A DNA stretch of 64,000 bases from Vibrionales bacterium SWAT-3 (GTDB lineage: Bacteria > Pseudomonadota > Gammaproteobacteria > Enterobacterales > Vibrionaceae), in the NCBI GenBank assembly GCA_000169995.1, contig AAZW01000003.1:62001-126000 (forward strand), written 5' to 3'. This document shows positions 9,211 to 18,879 of the stretch, in pieces. Numbering within the stretch: the stretch's first letter is position 1; each line of letters starts with the position of its first letter. The notes below the pieces were generated by a model, which saw only the letters and a list, made by a program, of their open reading frames with translations, did no database searches and was not told the DNA's origin. The translations under genes were made by a program, and so were the position numbers.

Positions 9211-11076
9211 TTACACCTTTCTCATGATCAACGCCTGCGCATTCAGCATCGCCTCTTTGGTGCTGACATCTAAGATCTTCACATTCGCAAAGCGCTCAAC
9301 TTCTTTAATCGCCACATCATGAGCGAAGATCACCAACCTCGCCCTTTCAATATCTTTCTGTGTAATGCGATTACCTATTCCGTTGGCACCTTGTGTTTCG
9401 ACTTTAATTCGAACTCCAAGATGATGCGCCGCTTTTTCCAGAGACTTCGCTGCTAAGAAAGTGTGAGCAACACCAGACGGACAAGAAGTGATTGCGAGTA
9501 CATCCGCTTGCCCTTCTTCCGTGACCGAGCCACCTGCAAACTGGTTGGCACTCGCTTCACCTTCAACGACATTCTTTTTCAGCAGTATAACGATCAAAGC
9601 CGTGGTGAGCGCTCCCGCCAGTGTGCCAATGATGTAGCCAATTTTTCCGTCAACCACAGGTAAAACAATCCAGCCACCCCAGGGGGCATGGTTTACCACA
9701 TGGAACATAAAGCCGACCACGTTCCCGACAATACCACCAGCCACAACTGCAGGTAGTACACGTGCAGGGTCCGCAGCAGCAAATGGAATCGCACCTTCAC
9801 TAATACCAATCATCCCCATGATGCCTGCGGCTTTGCCGGCTTCACGTTCATCGCGCTTAAACTTCTTAGGCGATATAAAAGTCGCCAGAGCCATACCGAG
9901 TGGTGGCGTACAAATCGCAATGCCAACGCCACCCATCAACCAAGGCTGGGTATTCACCTGCGTTTGAGCAAACAACGTAGCAACCTTGTTGATTGGGCCT
10001 CCCATATCAAAGGCGGTCATCGCGCCTAAAATACTGCCGAGCACCATCTTTCCAGAACCTGCCATGCCAGTCAGCATTTGATTCATCTCAAGCATCACCT
10101 GAGCTATTGGAGAGCCAATCACCCACATCACCGCACCACAAGTGACGAAGGTACCAACTAGTGGATAGATGAAGATAGAGCTTAGCGAGATCATGCTGTC
10201 TGGCAGCTTGATCCTTTTAAGTAGATTCACCACAAAGCCAGCAAAGAACCCGACCACAATCGCGCCAAGAAAGCCGGTATTATATTGATTCACCGCAACC
10301 CAAGAACCAATCATACCGGGCGCTAAACCCGGTTTGTCGGCCATTGAGTACGCGATATAACCGCCTAATACGGCGGTAAACAGCGTTAAGCCAGCGATAC
10401 CCATCTGCGCGATATCTGCCAGCACGCCACTCTCTGGTACAGCGCCGTGACCCGACATCATCACCGACAAAGACAACAACACCCCACCCGCGACCACGAA
10501 CGGGATCATGTGCGAAGTGCCATACAGCAAATGCTCTTTCATGCGATTAAGAGACTGCGCCCAAGGGCTGAGCGGCTCAACGTACACTTCATGATGGCTA
10601 GAGGTATAGCTATCGAAAGAGTCGGAATTGGCTTCGAGAAACAGCTCTTGAGCCTCTTCGACCGACTCGACCGCCTTTAATTTTGTAACAAAGTCATCTT
10701 CAATCAGTTTGGTAGAAATCTGTGCCAGCACCTCGATATGATGGTCGTCATTGTTGTCTGGCGAAGCGAGCATAAAGAATACATCTGAGAGTTCACCGCC
10801 ATCAGCACCATAATCAATCCCCCTTCGACTGATACCAACAGCAACGGCAGGTTTAGCAACAGCAGTACTTTTCGCATGTGGAATCGCAATACCATCATCA
10901 AATCCCGTATTACCAATAGCCTCACGCTTCCAGATATCATCAAGGAATTCACTTTTATTCGCGAGCTTACCAGCGCGATCGAGTAACTCGACCAGCTCTT
11001 CGAATACTGCCTGTTTTGAGTCTGCTTTCAAATCTAAGCAGATAATCTCGGGCTCGATAATGTTAGTGATATCCAT
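9211..11076 (-). CDS. PTS fructose-family transporter, IIA-IIC-IIB fusion
   Basis: A 621-residue phosphotransferase permease. The IIA domain (about 1-150) carries the phospho-His in DDGIAIPHAKS (His67). The membrane IIC domain (about 175-500) has FDMGGPINKVA and GISEGAIPFAA, diagnostic of the fructose/mannitol class. The C-terminal IIB domain has the phospho-Cys in AITSCPSGVAHTF. It imports and phosphorylates a hexose, fructose-like by family; the sugar is not proved. Order A-C-B differs from the A-B-C paralogue at 13701. It is divergent from the lone IIB and HPr-IIA genes. Confidence 0.9.
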   Translation of the reverse strand: MDITNIIEPEIICLDLKADSKQAVFEELVELLDRAGKLANKSEFLDDIWKREAIGNTGFDDGIAIPHAKSTAVAKPAVAVGISRRGIDYGADGGELSDVFFMLASPDNNDDHHIEVLAQISTKLIEDDFVTKLKAVESVEEAQELFLEANSDSFDSYTSSHHEVYVEPLSPWAQSLNRMKEHLLYGTSHMIPFVVAGGVLLSLSVMMSGHGAVPESGVLADIAQMGIAGLTLFTAVLGGYIAYSMADKPGLAPGMIGSWVAVNQYNTGFLGAIVVGFFAGFVVNLLKRIKLPDSMISLSSIFIYPLVGTFVTCGAVMWVIGSPIAQVMLEMNQMLTGMAGSGKMVLGSILGAMTAFDMGGPINKVATLFAQTQVNTQPWLMGGVGIAICTPPLGMALATFISPKKFKRDEREAGKAAGIMGMIGISEGAIPFAAADPARVLPAVVAGGIVGNVVGFMFHVVNHAPWGGWIVLPVVDGKIGYIIGTLAGALTTALIVILLKKNVVEGEASANQFAGGSVTEEGQADVLAITSCPSGVAHTFLAAKSLEKAAHHLGVRIKVETQGANGIGNRITQKDIERARLVIFAHDVAIKEVERFANVKILDVSTKEAMLNAQALIMRKV

Positions 11077-11381
11077 GGTTTACTCTGCCTCGCCTGATTT
11101 CAGACTGAAGTAATTAGGTTCTTCCGACCTAAATTAAAATTCGATGTTAATAGGATGAAAAGATTAACGGTGTGAAGGCACTCAATATATAGGACGAAAG
11201 GTGCATTGACTGGATTATTGTAACCAAGAGTGCAGAGTGTGACGTCCACCTTAGAATAAAAAACGGCAATCCATAAAATCCACAGAACCCATAAACGTAT
11301 CGCCCCTATGGTATGCTCCCGGTCTATACTGGGTTTTCCCATACCAGGGAGTAAAGTGGCGAGATTAAGCCGAGAATAATA
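11077..11381. other. Divergent PTS intergenic region
   Basis: 305-bp spacer separating the minus-strand IIABC-type gene from the plus-strand IIB gene, so it should hold both promoters. No operator was confidently recognised and the open frames inside look like chance. Confidence 0.4.
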
Positions 11382-11684
11382 ATGAGAATTGTAGCGGTAA
11401 CTGCGTGCCCTACAGGCATTGCGCACACCTATATGGCAGCTGATGCATTAAATAAAACAGCCCCTAAATTCAACGTTTCAATCAAGGTTGAAACGCAAGG
11501 TGCTATGGGTATTGAAAACTTACTGTCTGCACAGGACATTACTCTCGCAGACAAAGTGTTGATCGTCTCTGATATCGACATCGAACAGCCAAGCCGATTC
11601 GACCCAGTTAAAACCGTATTCATTCCTATGGAAGAAGTATTGTTAAGTGTCGATAAGGTTTTAATCAAGCATTGTCGGGCCTAA
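11382..11684 (+). CDS. Single-domain PTS fructose-family IIB protein
   Basis: A 100-residue soluble IIB subunit. Phospho-Cys9 lies in AVTACPTGIAHTYMAA, and the motif KVETQGAMGIEN is typical of fructose-family IIB. It passes phosphate from IIA to the incoming sugar at a IIC. As a lone domain it probably serves or regulates one of the neighbouring permeases. It is followed after seven bases by the HPr-IIA fusion, so the two form a small operon. Confidence 0.88.
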   Translation: MRIVAVTACPTGIAHTYMAADALNKTAPKFNVSIKVETQGAMGIENLLSAQDITLADKVLIVSDIDIEQPSRFDPVKTVFIPMEEVLLSVDKVLIKHCRA

Positions 11685-11691
11685 GCCTTTC

Positions 11692-12465
11692 ATGAACGAA
11701 TATCAGATCACCTTCTTTGTTGACGACCCAACGGCGAACTCACATGTCGCGCAGCCGCTTGCTCGCTTAGCGAAAAAGTTCAAAAGTACCATCCGCATTA
11801 TCAACATCACTCAAAATCGAACCGCCGATCTCTCCAAATCTGTCGCGATGTTACAAGTGGGTTTACTCCGAGGGGATTTATGCCAGATAACCGCGGTAGG
11901 TATTGATGCCGAGCTCGCGTGTTTTGTTATAAAAGACGTGATTGCCGAACACTACACTATGGTTGGCTCACAAGTGAATCATGAGTTCTCTAACGATCTC
12001 ATTCAACGCATGCCTCAGATATGCCCACCTTGCGACATCAAATGGCACCACGCTAAAGCACAAACTCAACTGACCAAGTTTGAGTGCCTAAAAGGGCTCG
12101 CTCAATTAGTGCATCCAGCAGATCCAGATGAACTAATTCTAGCGTTTATCAAACGAGAAGAACGCTCGTCTACGTGTGTGTCTCCAGGGATCGCACTGCC
12201 ACATGTGATGTTTGAATCGACCCAAGATCTATCGATTGCCGTTATCGTCAGTGATGATCCAATCGATTGGGCTTCTCCAATTGGCCAAGTCCACGTGGCA
12301 ATCGCTTTAGTACTGCCTACAAAGCCACAGCGAGAGCATATTGTGGCGGCCACTAACCTAACCAGAAACCTGCTTCACGATCAGGTCAATGAGCGTTTGC
12401 AAAAGACCCGAAGCAGCGTCGACCTACAAGCCTTATTGATGTACATCTCTTCACGTCTAATTTGA
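11692..12465 (+). CDS. HPr-like / PTS IIA fusion protein
   Basis: A 257-residue soluble phosphocarrier. The N-terminal HPr-like domain (about 1-88) has His18 in NSHVAQPLARLAKKF, replacing the usual GLHARPA context, and a later KSVAMLQVGL helix that matches the HPr Ser46 region. The C-terminal fructose-type IIA domain (about 115-257) has its phospho-His at 171 in SPGIALPHV. Such fusions resemble FruB and V. cholerae VC1824. It is cotranscribed with the upstream IIB and convergent with the AraC gene. Confidence 0.82.
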   Translation: MNEYQITFFVDDPTANSHVAQPLARLAKKFKSTIRIINITQNRTADLSKSVAMLQVGLLRGDLCQITAVGIDAELACFVIKDVIAEHYTMVGSQVNHEFSNDLIQRMPQICPPCDIKWHHAKAQTQLTKFECLKGLAQLVHPADPDELILAFIKREERSSTCVSPGIALPHVMFESTQDLSIAVIVSDDPIDWASPIGQVHVAIALVLPTKPQREHIVAATNLTRNLLHDQVNERLQKTRSSVDLQALLMYISSRLI

Positions 12466-12482
12466 TTATCAGACCGTTAGAT

Positions 12483-13322
12483 CTAGATTGATCCTCGATA
12501 CTCTGTCGGTGTTCGTCCGGTGCGGTTTTTAAAAACTCGGCAGAAATAGTTCACATCTTTAAAACCACAACGAACCGAGACTTCATTGAGCTTGAAATTA
12601 TACTTCTTGAGCATGAACTTAGCGCGGTCGACTCGGACACGAGTGATGTACTCGGCCAACGTCATATGGCCTTGTTGGCGGAACATTCGTGACAAATGGT
12701 TGGAGGAAATACTAAAGCGCGAGGCGATGCTGTCACGGGTTATCTGACGATGGAAGTTCTCTTGAATGTAGATACAAATACCCTGATACACATCCTGAAC
12801 TCGGCTATGAGATTTCTCGACAGGTGCATCTAACATCGTCTTACTGTATTGCAGCAGCGCTTGTAGCAGCAGTTCATCCATCGGCTGCTTGTTGCTCTCT
12901 CTCGCAAGTGAGCTGAGCGCCTCTAAAATGTTATCAATCGCAAAACCCGAGCGAGTCTGAATACTGTGCTTTTGAATATCGTAGAAGCTCTCTTCTCCTT
13001 TGCGCTTGCTCACCAAGCTTAAACCAAGCTGACGACGTCCAAACAACATACTCAGTACCGAACAATCAGTATCCCAGTTCGGCTTGTTCCAGCAGTTAGG
13101 CGGGATGAAAATCGCATCTCCTGCTTTCGCGACAACGTTGGTGATCTTACGATCATGACTCTCCATTTCATTAATATACTCACCGTCAAGCACCAGCTCT
13201 AAGCGCGGAAAGTTCACCTGATAGCTGAATGCTGATGGCGTGTGAAAATCTCCCGCAAACCAGATGTTATGGAATGGTTCTCGCTCATTTAATACCGACG
13301 AGATTAGGTCATGAAATATCAT
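12483..13322 (-). CDS. AraC-family transcriptional regulator
   Basis: A 279-residue regulator with an N-terminal cupin-like sensor domain (about 1-150) and two C-terminal helix-turn-helix motifs (about 180-279), including TRDSIASRFSISSNHLSRMF and LNEVSVRCGFKDVNYFCRVF. It is divergent from the IIABC-manA operon across a 378-bp spacer, so it is the likely activator of that operon. The corresponding V. cholerae gene, as I recall, is VC1825. The inducing sugar is not shown by the sequence. Confidence 0.88.
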   Translation of the reverse strand: MIFHDLISSVLNEREPFHNIWFAGDFHTPSAFSYQVNFPRLELVLDGEYINEMESHDRKITNVVAKAGDAIFIPPNCWNKPNWDTDCSVLSMLFGRRQLGLSLVSKRKGEESFYDIQKHSIQTRSGFAIDNILEALSSLARESNKQPMDELLLQALLQYSKTMLDAPVEKSHSRVQDVYQGICIYIQENFHRQITRDSIASRFSISSNHLSRMFRQQGHMTLAEYITRVRVDRAKFMLKKYNFKLNEVSVRCGFKDVNYFCRVFKNRTGRTPTEYRGSI

Positions 13323-13700
13323 TGTTTCGAACTCTTAAAAGCAGCAATAACGCTACGGGAATAGATATACTCCTTAGTGAAACATAGCGCTATTGAGCAA
13401 AATCACAATTTGAGATCTAGGTTACAAAAATCCAGTAGTGGGAATAAATTTCCAGTCAGGAACCTGATATAGCACATTGTTCCCCCGACAACTCTACACG
13501 CCGAACCCCTTGCAAATAAAAGCCTCAAGCAGGCTCAACCTATGTCAATAGAGGCCGAAAAACGCACCACTAACCGATCAAAATCACACTCCATTTATAA
13601 GGCAACAATCATCTAGTAAATGCGTTTTTTCTTCACTACAGAAGGCAAGTAATCAATTTCAGAATACCCCTAACAAAATAAAAAAGAGTAGGGGTTCATT
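13323..13700. other. Divergent regulatory region, AraC gene and IIABC-manA
   Basis: 378-bp spacer with two AAATCACA-like half sites (around 13400 and 13583) that could be parts of CRP sites, but neither has a good second half. AGTAGGGG at 13687-13694 provides the RBS for the downstream PTS gene. No ORF is seen. Confidence 0.4.
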
Positions 13701-15605
13701 ATGATCACGACATTGATCAATCAAGATTTGATTAAGCTTTCGCTAAGCGCTAATTCCAAAGAAGACGTATTTAAAGAGCTGATAGACGTGCTGTACGCAC
13801 AAGGCAGAATCTCAGACAAAGCACAGTTTCTTGCCGACATTAAGGCTCGAGAAGAACAAGGCAACACAGGGTTTGAAGAAGGTATTGCTCTGCCACACGC
13901 GAAAAGCGCTGCGGTGATCAAGCCCGCGGTTGTTATCGGTGTCCACCAACAAGGTATCGAGTACGGCGCAGATGACGGCCAGCCATCAAAACTATTCTTC
14001 ATGATTGCCTCTCCTGATGGCGGCGATAATCACCACATCGAAGTATTGGCAGAACTTTCTTCAAAACTGATTGAAGAAGGCTTTATCGAAAGCTTCATGA
14101 ATGCTCAATCTGAACAACAAGCATTAGAACTACTACTTACCAAACCTGAGCCTTCAGAAACGGAAACCAATGTTGAGAAGCAAGGCTTCATCATTGGTGT
14201 GACAGGCTGCCCAGCTGGCGTCGCACACACCTATTTGGCAGCTGAAGCGCTAGAGAAAGGCGCAGTGGCACTTGGCTACGATGTTAAGGTTGAAACAAAC
14301 GGCTCTATCGGCGTTAAAAACAGCCCAACTCAAGAAGAGATTGAACGTGCAGACGCGATTGTCGTGGCTTGTGATAAGCAGGTCGACATGGCTCGTTTTG
14401 CAGGTAAACGCGTCATTTGTACCAACGTAAAAGCGCCAATCAAAGACGCACAAGGTTTGATCAAACAAGCTCTCAACGCACCAAGTTACCAAGCCGAACA
14501 AACGCCAACCAACCAATCCGTTGCCGAAAAAGCCTCGCAAGCACGTTCAGACCTTTATCGTTACTTGATGAATGGCGTATCACACATGATCCCATTCGTA
14601 GTGACGGGCGGCCTTTTGATTGCCCTAGCCTTAGCGATTGGTGGCGAGCCAAGTGAGTCTGGCATGGCGATTCCTACTGGCAGCATGTGGAACCAAATCC
14701 TAGAAGTTGGTGTGGTTGCCTTCACCCTGATGATCCCAATCTTAGCCGGCTACATTGCTTACGCGATTGCTGACCGCCCTGCTCTAACCCCTGGCTTGAT
14801 TGGCGGCTGGATTGCAAACAACGGTTCTTTCTATGGTGCAGACGCAGGTACTGGCTTCATTGGCGCAATCATCGCAGGTCTGTTAGTCGGTTATTTCGTT
14901 AAATGGATTACCTCGTTTAACTACCACAAATTCGTTCAGCCGCTTGTGCCTATCATGATCGCTCCGATCACTGGCTCTCTATTCATCGCGGGTCTGTTCA
15001 TCTTTGTTATCGGTGCTCCAATTGCTGGATTGATGGATGCGCTTACTGCGCTGCTAACCAGCATGAGCACAGGTAACGTGGTTCTGCTTGGCATTGTCCT
15101 TGGTGGCATGGCTGGCTTTGATATGGGTGGCCCATTCAACAAAGTAGCGTTCCTATTCTCGGTCGGCATGATTGCTAGCGGTCAAACTCAATTCATGGGT
15201 GCAATGGCGTGTGCAATCCCTGTAGCTCCGCTAGGTATGGCTATCGCAACCAGACTTGGCCGTAAGTTCGACCTATTCGAATCTTCTGAGATTGAAGCAG
15301 GCAAAGCAGCAGGCGCGATGGGCTTGGTCGGTATCTCTGAAGGTGCGATTCCATTCGCGGCTCAAGATCCAATGTCAGTTATCCCAGCCAACGTGCTTGG
15401 CTCAATGACTGCTGCGGTAATGGCGTTCTCGTTTGGTATCACCAACAGTGTTGCTCACGGTGGTCCAGTGGTCGCTCTACTTGGCGCAATGAACTACCCA
15501 CTGCTGGCGCTTCTGTGCATGGCATCAGGTGCGGGTGTGACTGCGGTTACTTGTATCGCGCTTAAAAACCTACGCAAAGCCAAGCTGACAGCAGCAGCGG
15601 CTTAA
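13701..15605 (+). CDS. PTS fructose-family transporter, IIA-IIB-IIC fusion (probable mannose permease)
   Basis: A 634-residue permease. IIA (about 1-150) has phospho-His66 in EGIALPHAKS. IIB (about 160-260) has phospho-Cys in GVTGCPAGVAHTYLA. The IIC membrane domain (about 285-625) has FDMGGPFNKVA and GISEGAIPFAAQ. The next gene is mannose-6-phosphate isomerase, so the imported sugar is probably mannose, which arrives as mannose-6-phosphate. Family membership alone would say fructose. An AraC regulator is divergent. A strong RBS precedes the ATG. Confidence 0.88.
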   Translation: MITTLINQDLIKLSLSANSKEDVFKELIDVLYAQGRISDKAQFLADIKAREEQGNTGFEEGIALPHAKSAAVIKPAVVIGVHQQGIEYGADDGQPSKLFFMIASPDGGDNHHIEVLAELSSKLIEEGFIESFMNAQSEQQALELLLTKPEPSETETNVEKQGFIIGVTGCPAGVAHTYLAAEALEKGAVALGYDVKVETNGSIGVKNSPTQEEIERADAIVVACDKQVDMARFAGKRVICTNVKAPIKDAQGLIKQALNAPSYQAEQTPTNQSVAEKASQARSDLYRYLMNGVSHMIPFVVTGGLLIALALAIGGEPSESGMAIPTGSMWNQILEVGVVAFTLMIPILAGYIAYAIADRPALTPGLIGGWIANNGSFYGADAGTGFIGAIIAGLLVGYFVKWITSFNYHKFVQPLVPIMIAPITGSLFIAGLFIFVIGAPIAGLMDALTALLTSMSTGNVVLLGIVLGGMAGFDMGGPFNKVAFLFSVGMIASGQTQFMGAMACAIPVAPLGMAIATRLGRKFDLFESSEIEAGKAAGAMGLVGISEGAIPFAAQDPMSVIPANVLGSMTAAVMAFSFGITNSVAHGGPVVALLGAMNYPLLALLCMASGAGVTAVTCIALKNLRKAKLTAAAA

Positions 15606-15715
15606 GCCATTTCAACTCCAATGGCTTGAGCCTTTCTACCTTACTGTTTTTAGTAGCTAATAGTTTTTTAGGAACGAATAGAGCTCAAGCCATGTTTCCC
15701 TTCATGGTGATTTCG

Positions 15716-16933
15716 ATGTCTGATTTTTCTTTAGCGAACGATTCGTTCGTACAACGCTTTTTCTACCCTATGACCAACGTAATTCAAAACTACGCATGGG
15801 GTAGCCCTTCTTCGTTTAGCCAACTGTTTGGTATAGATAACCAGTCTGGTGAGCCACAAGCCGAGATCTGGATGGGTGCTCACCCGAATGGTTGCTCAAT
15901 GGTGAACGACAATGGTCAGCAAACCACATTGTCGAGCTTGATTTCTAAGAACCTAAACCTGTTTTTAAGCGAGAAAGTGGCAAGTCGTTTTGGTGAACTT
16001 CCGTACCTATTTAAAGTGTTAGCGGCGGAGAAAGCACTCTCTGTCCAAGTACACCCGAACAAGCAACAAGCCGAATCGGGATATGCACTAGAAGAGCAAC
16101 AAGGCATTCCGATGACAGCGGGAAACCGTAACTACAAGGATCCTAATCACAAGCCAGAACTGGTGTATGCATTAACCGACTACACCGCAATGAATGGCTT
16201 TAGATCGATAAGCGAGATCCTTGAGCACTTTCATTACCTCGATATTCCAGAACTGCATTCTATGGTCAACGATCTCGCGGGCGACCAAACTCCCAATGGC
16301 TTAGCCTGCTTTTTTGCGAGCTTATTGTCTCTGGAAGGTGAGCAAAAAGGCATGGCGTTAACCATGCTACTGATGAAGGCTAAGCTATCAGATAAACGTG
16401 TATTCCAATTGATTTCAGAGCTTGAAGCTCAATACCCTGGTGATGTCGGCTTATTCGCTCCGCTGCTATTAAATGTGATTACCCTAAAGCCGGGGCAAGC
16501 CATGTATCTGGATGCCGAAACCCCTCACGCTTACATCAAGGGCACAGGTCTAGAGATCATGGCGAACTCAGATAATGTGCTGCGCGCCGGATTAACGCCT
16601 AAGTACATGGACGTGAATGAGCTGGTTTCTTGTACTCGATTCAATGAAAAGCCTGTGGATAGATTACTGCTAAGCCCGATTGAGCAAAGTGATGTAATGG
16701 AATACGAAATTCCAGTCGAAGATTTTAAGTTCTCTATCGTGCAAAACTCACATCAACGACAGATCACGACCGAAGGTGCCGAGATCCTATTGCCACTCGA
16801 CGAATCCATGGTGCTCACTCACCAATGTGGTGAAACCTGCGTGATAGAGAAAGGCCAGTCGGTGTTTATTCCAGCTTATGCCGAGAGTTACAAACTCGAC
16901 TGCGTTGGACGTGTAGCGCGCGCTTACAGCTAG
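15716..16933 (+). CDS. manA: Mannose-6-phosphate isomerase, class I
   Basis: About 405 residues. It interconverts mannose-6-phosphate and fructose-6-phosphate in the cytosol. Type I PMI motifs are clear: the N-terminal VIQNYAWGS, EIWMGAHPNG, KVLAAEKALSVQVHPNK with zinc ligands (Q, H), DPNHKPELVYAL, and the substrate region LDAETPHAYIKGTGLEIMANSDN. I prefer ATG 15716, which gives a short leader before FFYPMTNVIQNYAWGS; upstream ATGs add a hydrophobic extension unlike the family, and ATG 15770 is possible. It follows the IIABC gene as an operon. Confidence 0.92.
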   Translation: MSDFSLANDSFVQRFFYPMTNVIQNYAWGSPSSFSQLFGIDNQSGEPQAEIWMGAHPNGCSMVNDNGQQTTLSSLISKNLNLFLSEKVASRFGELPYLFKVLAAEKALSVQVHPNKQQAESGYALEEQQGIPMTAGNRNYKDPNHKPELVYALTDYTAMNGFRSISEILEHFHYLDIPELHSMVNDLAGDQTPNGLACFFASLLSLEGEQKGMALTMLLMKAKLSDKRVFQLISELEAQYPGDVGLFAPLLLNVITLKPGQAMYLDAETPHAYIKGTGLEIMANSDNVLRAGLTPKYMDVNELVSCTRFNEKPVDRLLLSPIEQSDVMEYEIPVEDFKFSIVQNSHQRQITTEGAEILLPLDESMVLTHQCGETCVIEKGQSVFIPAYAESYKLDCVGRVARAYS

Positions 16934-16961
16934 ATCAATCACCACTAATCACACACTATCT

Positions 16962-16987
16962 ATGCCCTGCTTTTGCAGGGCATTTTT
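16962..16987 (+). terminator. Intrinsic terminator after manA
   Basis: Stem ATGCCCTGC / GCAGGGCAT with a TTTT loop region and a following TTTTTG run, about 30 bases after the manA stop. Confidence 0.85.
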
Positions 16988-17499
16988 GTTCCTACAGAAA
17001 GCTATTTCAACACCGGAATACACCATCAAATATGACCCATCTCACACTGGATGAATGATGCAAATCACACTTAATTTTGCTTGATACAAATGTACAGTGA
17101 AGGACTTTTATTTGCTATTTCGCGAGTCAGGTTAATCCATTAATTTTAATTCAAGAACTTCAATAGTGAATGAGTTAATAAATGATTACACAGCTAACTA
17201 ACGTCAACTTAATTAATAACAACCTTCAAGCGAATAATAAAAAAGAACTGTTTGAAGAATTGGCAGGCATGTTATTTGAGAATAACCGAATCAGCAGTAA
17301 GGAAGCCTTTTTGGCAGACATTGAAATTCGCGAATCTCAAAGCATCACCTCAATGGACGGCATCGCTTACCCACACTCGAAAAGCAAGGCAGTAACAGAG
17401 CCTGCGATTGCTGTGGGTGTAAAGCGTGAAGGCATTGAGTATGGCGATGAAGACGGAATTAATCCAACCGTGTTTTTTATGATTGCTTCACCAGACAAC

Positions 17500-18733
17500 A
17501 AGGGCGGGATCGAACTTTAACCATTGAAAATAATGGATTTATTTTACAGGGAACTTTTTTAGATAATCACGATCTGATCATGAAGTAAAAAAACATGAGA
17601 AATTCGCACATGATTATCATTGAGCAACTTAAAAAAGTGAAAGATACCCGTTCGCACATCAATCAAGTTTATCCTGTTATGGAAGTCGCTTTCGTGGTCA
17701 TAACAGCCATGATTTGTGGTCAAAATAAATGGACAGAGATTAAGGATTTCGGTGAAGGAAATATCGAGTGGTTACGTGAGTATTTCCCCTACGAAAATGG
17801 TCTTCCCACTCGACATAATATAGCTGCGATCATGAGATCCGTTGTGCCAGAGACGCTATTGGAAGCTATGGTGGGCTGGGTCAATTTGCACAGAGAGAAG
17901 CATGCTCAGCCTATAATCAGTGTTGATGGGAAGGTTCTAAAAGGGGCAAAAGCAAGCAAACAACAGCACCCCCTCTATATGGTTTCGGCATTTGATGTAG
18001 ACGAGGGTTTGACTCTCACACACCAACCTTGTGACGGCAAAGGTATGGAGCTGCTAGCAATAAGAAACATGCTAGACGCTTTAGATATCAAAGGATGTTT
18101 ATTAACTGCTGATGCCCTGCATTGTCAGGTTGAAACACTGAATAAAGTAGTTGATAAAGGTGGAGATATCCTAGTACAAGTTAAACTGAATCAACCAAGT
18201 TTATTAGCAGAAATTGATGTGCAATTCCAAGACTATTGGGCTTTGCCTGAAGATAAACAGGAATCATACATCACGGAAGAGAAAGGGCATGGTAGAAAAG
18301 AGGTTCGTGAGGTTTACGTGCTTCCTGCAGCCTTCAGCGAAGCACTCAGACAGAAGTGATGTCTCGTAAAAAGCATTGTTGCAGTGGTAAGAGATAGGAG
18401 TGTCAAAGGGAAAGGAAGTTATGAAACCTCGTACTATATTTGCACAGACCATTTATCTTTAGAGTTAGCCTCAAAGGCAACAAGAAAGCATTGGCATATT
18501 GAGAATCAGCAGCACTGGGCGTTGGACGTAATTTTCAAAGAAGACGAGCAGCGAATTTACGCTGGGGATTCAGCGTTGAATATGGCTTGTTGTCGTCGCT
18601 TTGTGCAGAACCTATTTAGAAAATCAGAGGGTAACTTGTCTGTACCAAGAAAGATGAACCAAGCCGCATGGAATAAAGATTACAGGGAAAAAGTTCTTTT
18701 TACATCAGATTAACAAAGTATATTCGCGCCCTT
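17500..18733 (+). mobile_element. ISAs1-family insertion sequence, copy 1 (1234 bp)
   Basis: Ends read AAGGGCGGGATCGAACTTTA at the left and, inverted, AAGGGCGCGAATATACTTTG at the right, imperfect inverted repeats of ISAs1 type. It is flanked by a perfect 10-bp target duplication ACCAGACAAC (17490-17499 and 18734-18743), the length usual for this family. A near-identical second copy of the same length lies inverted at 45480-46713. The transposase of this copy carries a premature stop. Confidence 0.92.
17595..18713 (+). pseudogene. ISAs1-family DDE transposase with internal stop codon
   Basis: Same 372-codon frame as the intact copy at 45500-46618 but with TGG changed to TGA at 18357-18359, replacing a Trp after ALRQK. 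The only other difference noticed is Asp for Tyr in QFQDYW. Catalytic residues lie on both sides of the stop: ISVDGKVLKG and LTADALHCQ before it, WHIENQQHWALD after it. This copy is probably inactive unless supplied in trans. Confidence 0.9.
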
Positions 18734-18879
18734 ACCAGACAACGGTGCTGACCATCATATTTATGTACTACAAGAACTATTTGGAAAATTCAGTGATGAA
18801 TTTATTCAAAATATCCATAACGCAAAAGATGAACATCAAATCCTTAATATTTTAATTAATTCATAAGGCGTAGACAATT

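Larger units (their letters stand above)
17182..18866 (+). pseudogene. PTS fructose-family IIA gene, split by an ISAs1 element
   Basis: The 5' part (17182-17499) encodes a single-domain IIA with phospho-His65 in DGIAYPHSKS and runs to SPDN. The 3' part (18744-18866) continues GADHHIYVLQELFGKF to a normal stop. Joining the parts with one copy of the 10-bp target duplication gives an uninterrupted 146-codon frame, so the insertion is the only defect seen. The truncated product would stop just inside the element and lack its C-terminal third. The downstream IICB gene starts 14 bases after the stop and depends on this IIA for its promoter and perhaps its phosphate. Confidence 0.9.

Noticed and set aside
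15626..15715. N-terminal extension of ManA from an upstream ATG
   Set aside because: The extension is hydrophobic and not like class I isomerases, and a better-placed start exists at 15716.
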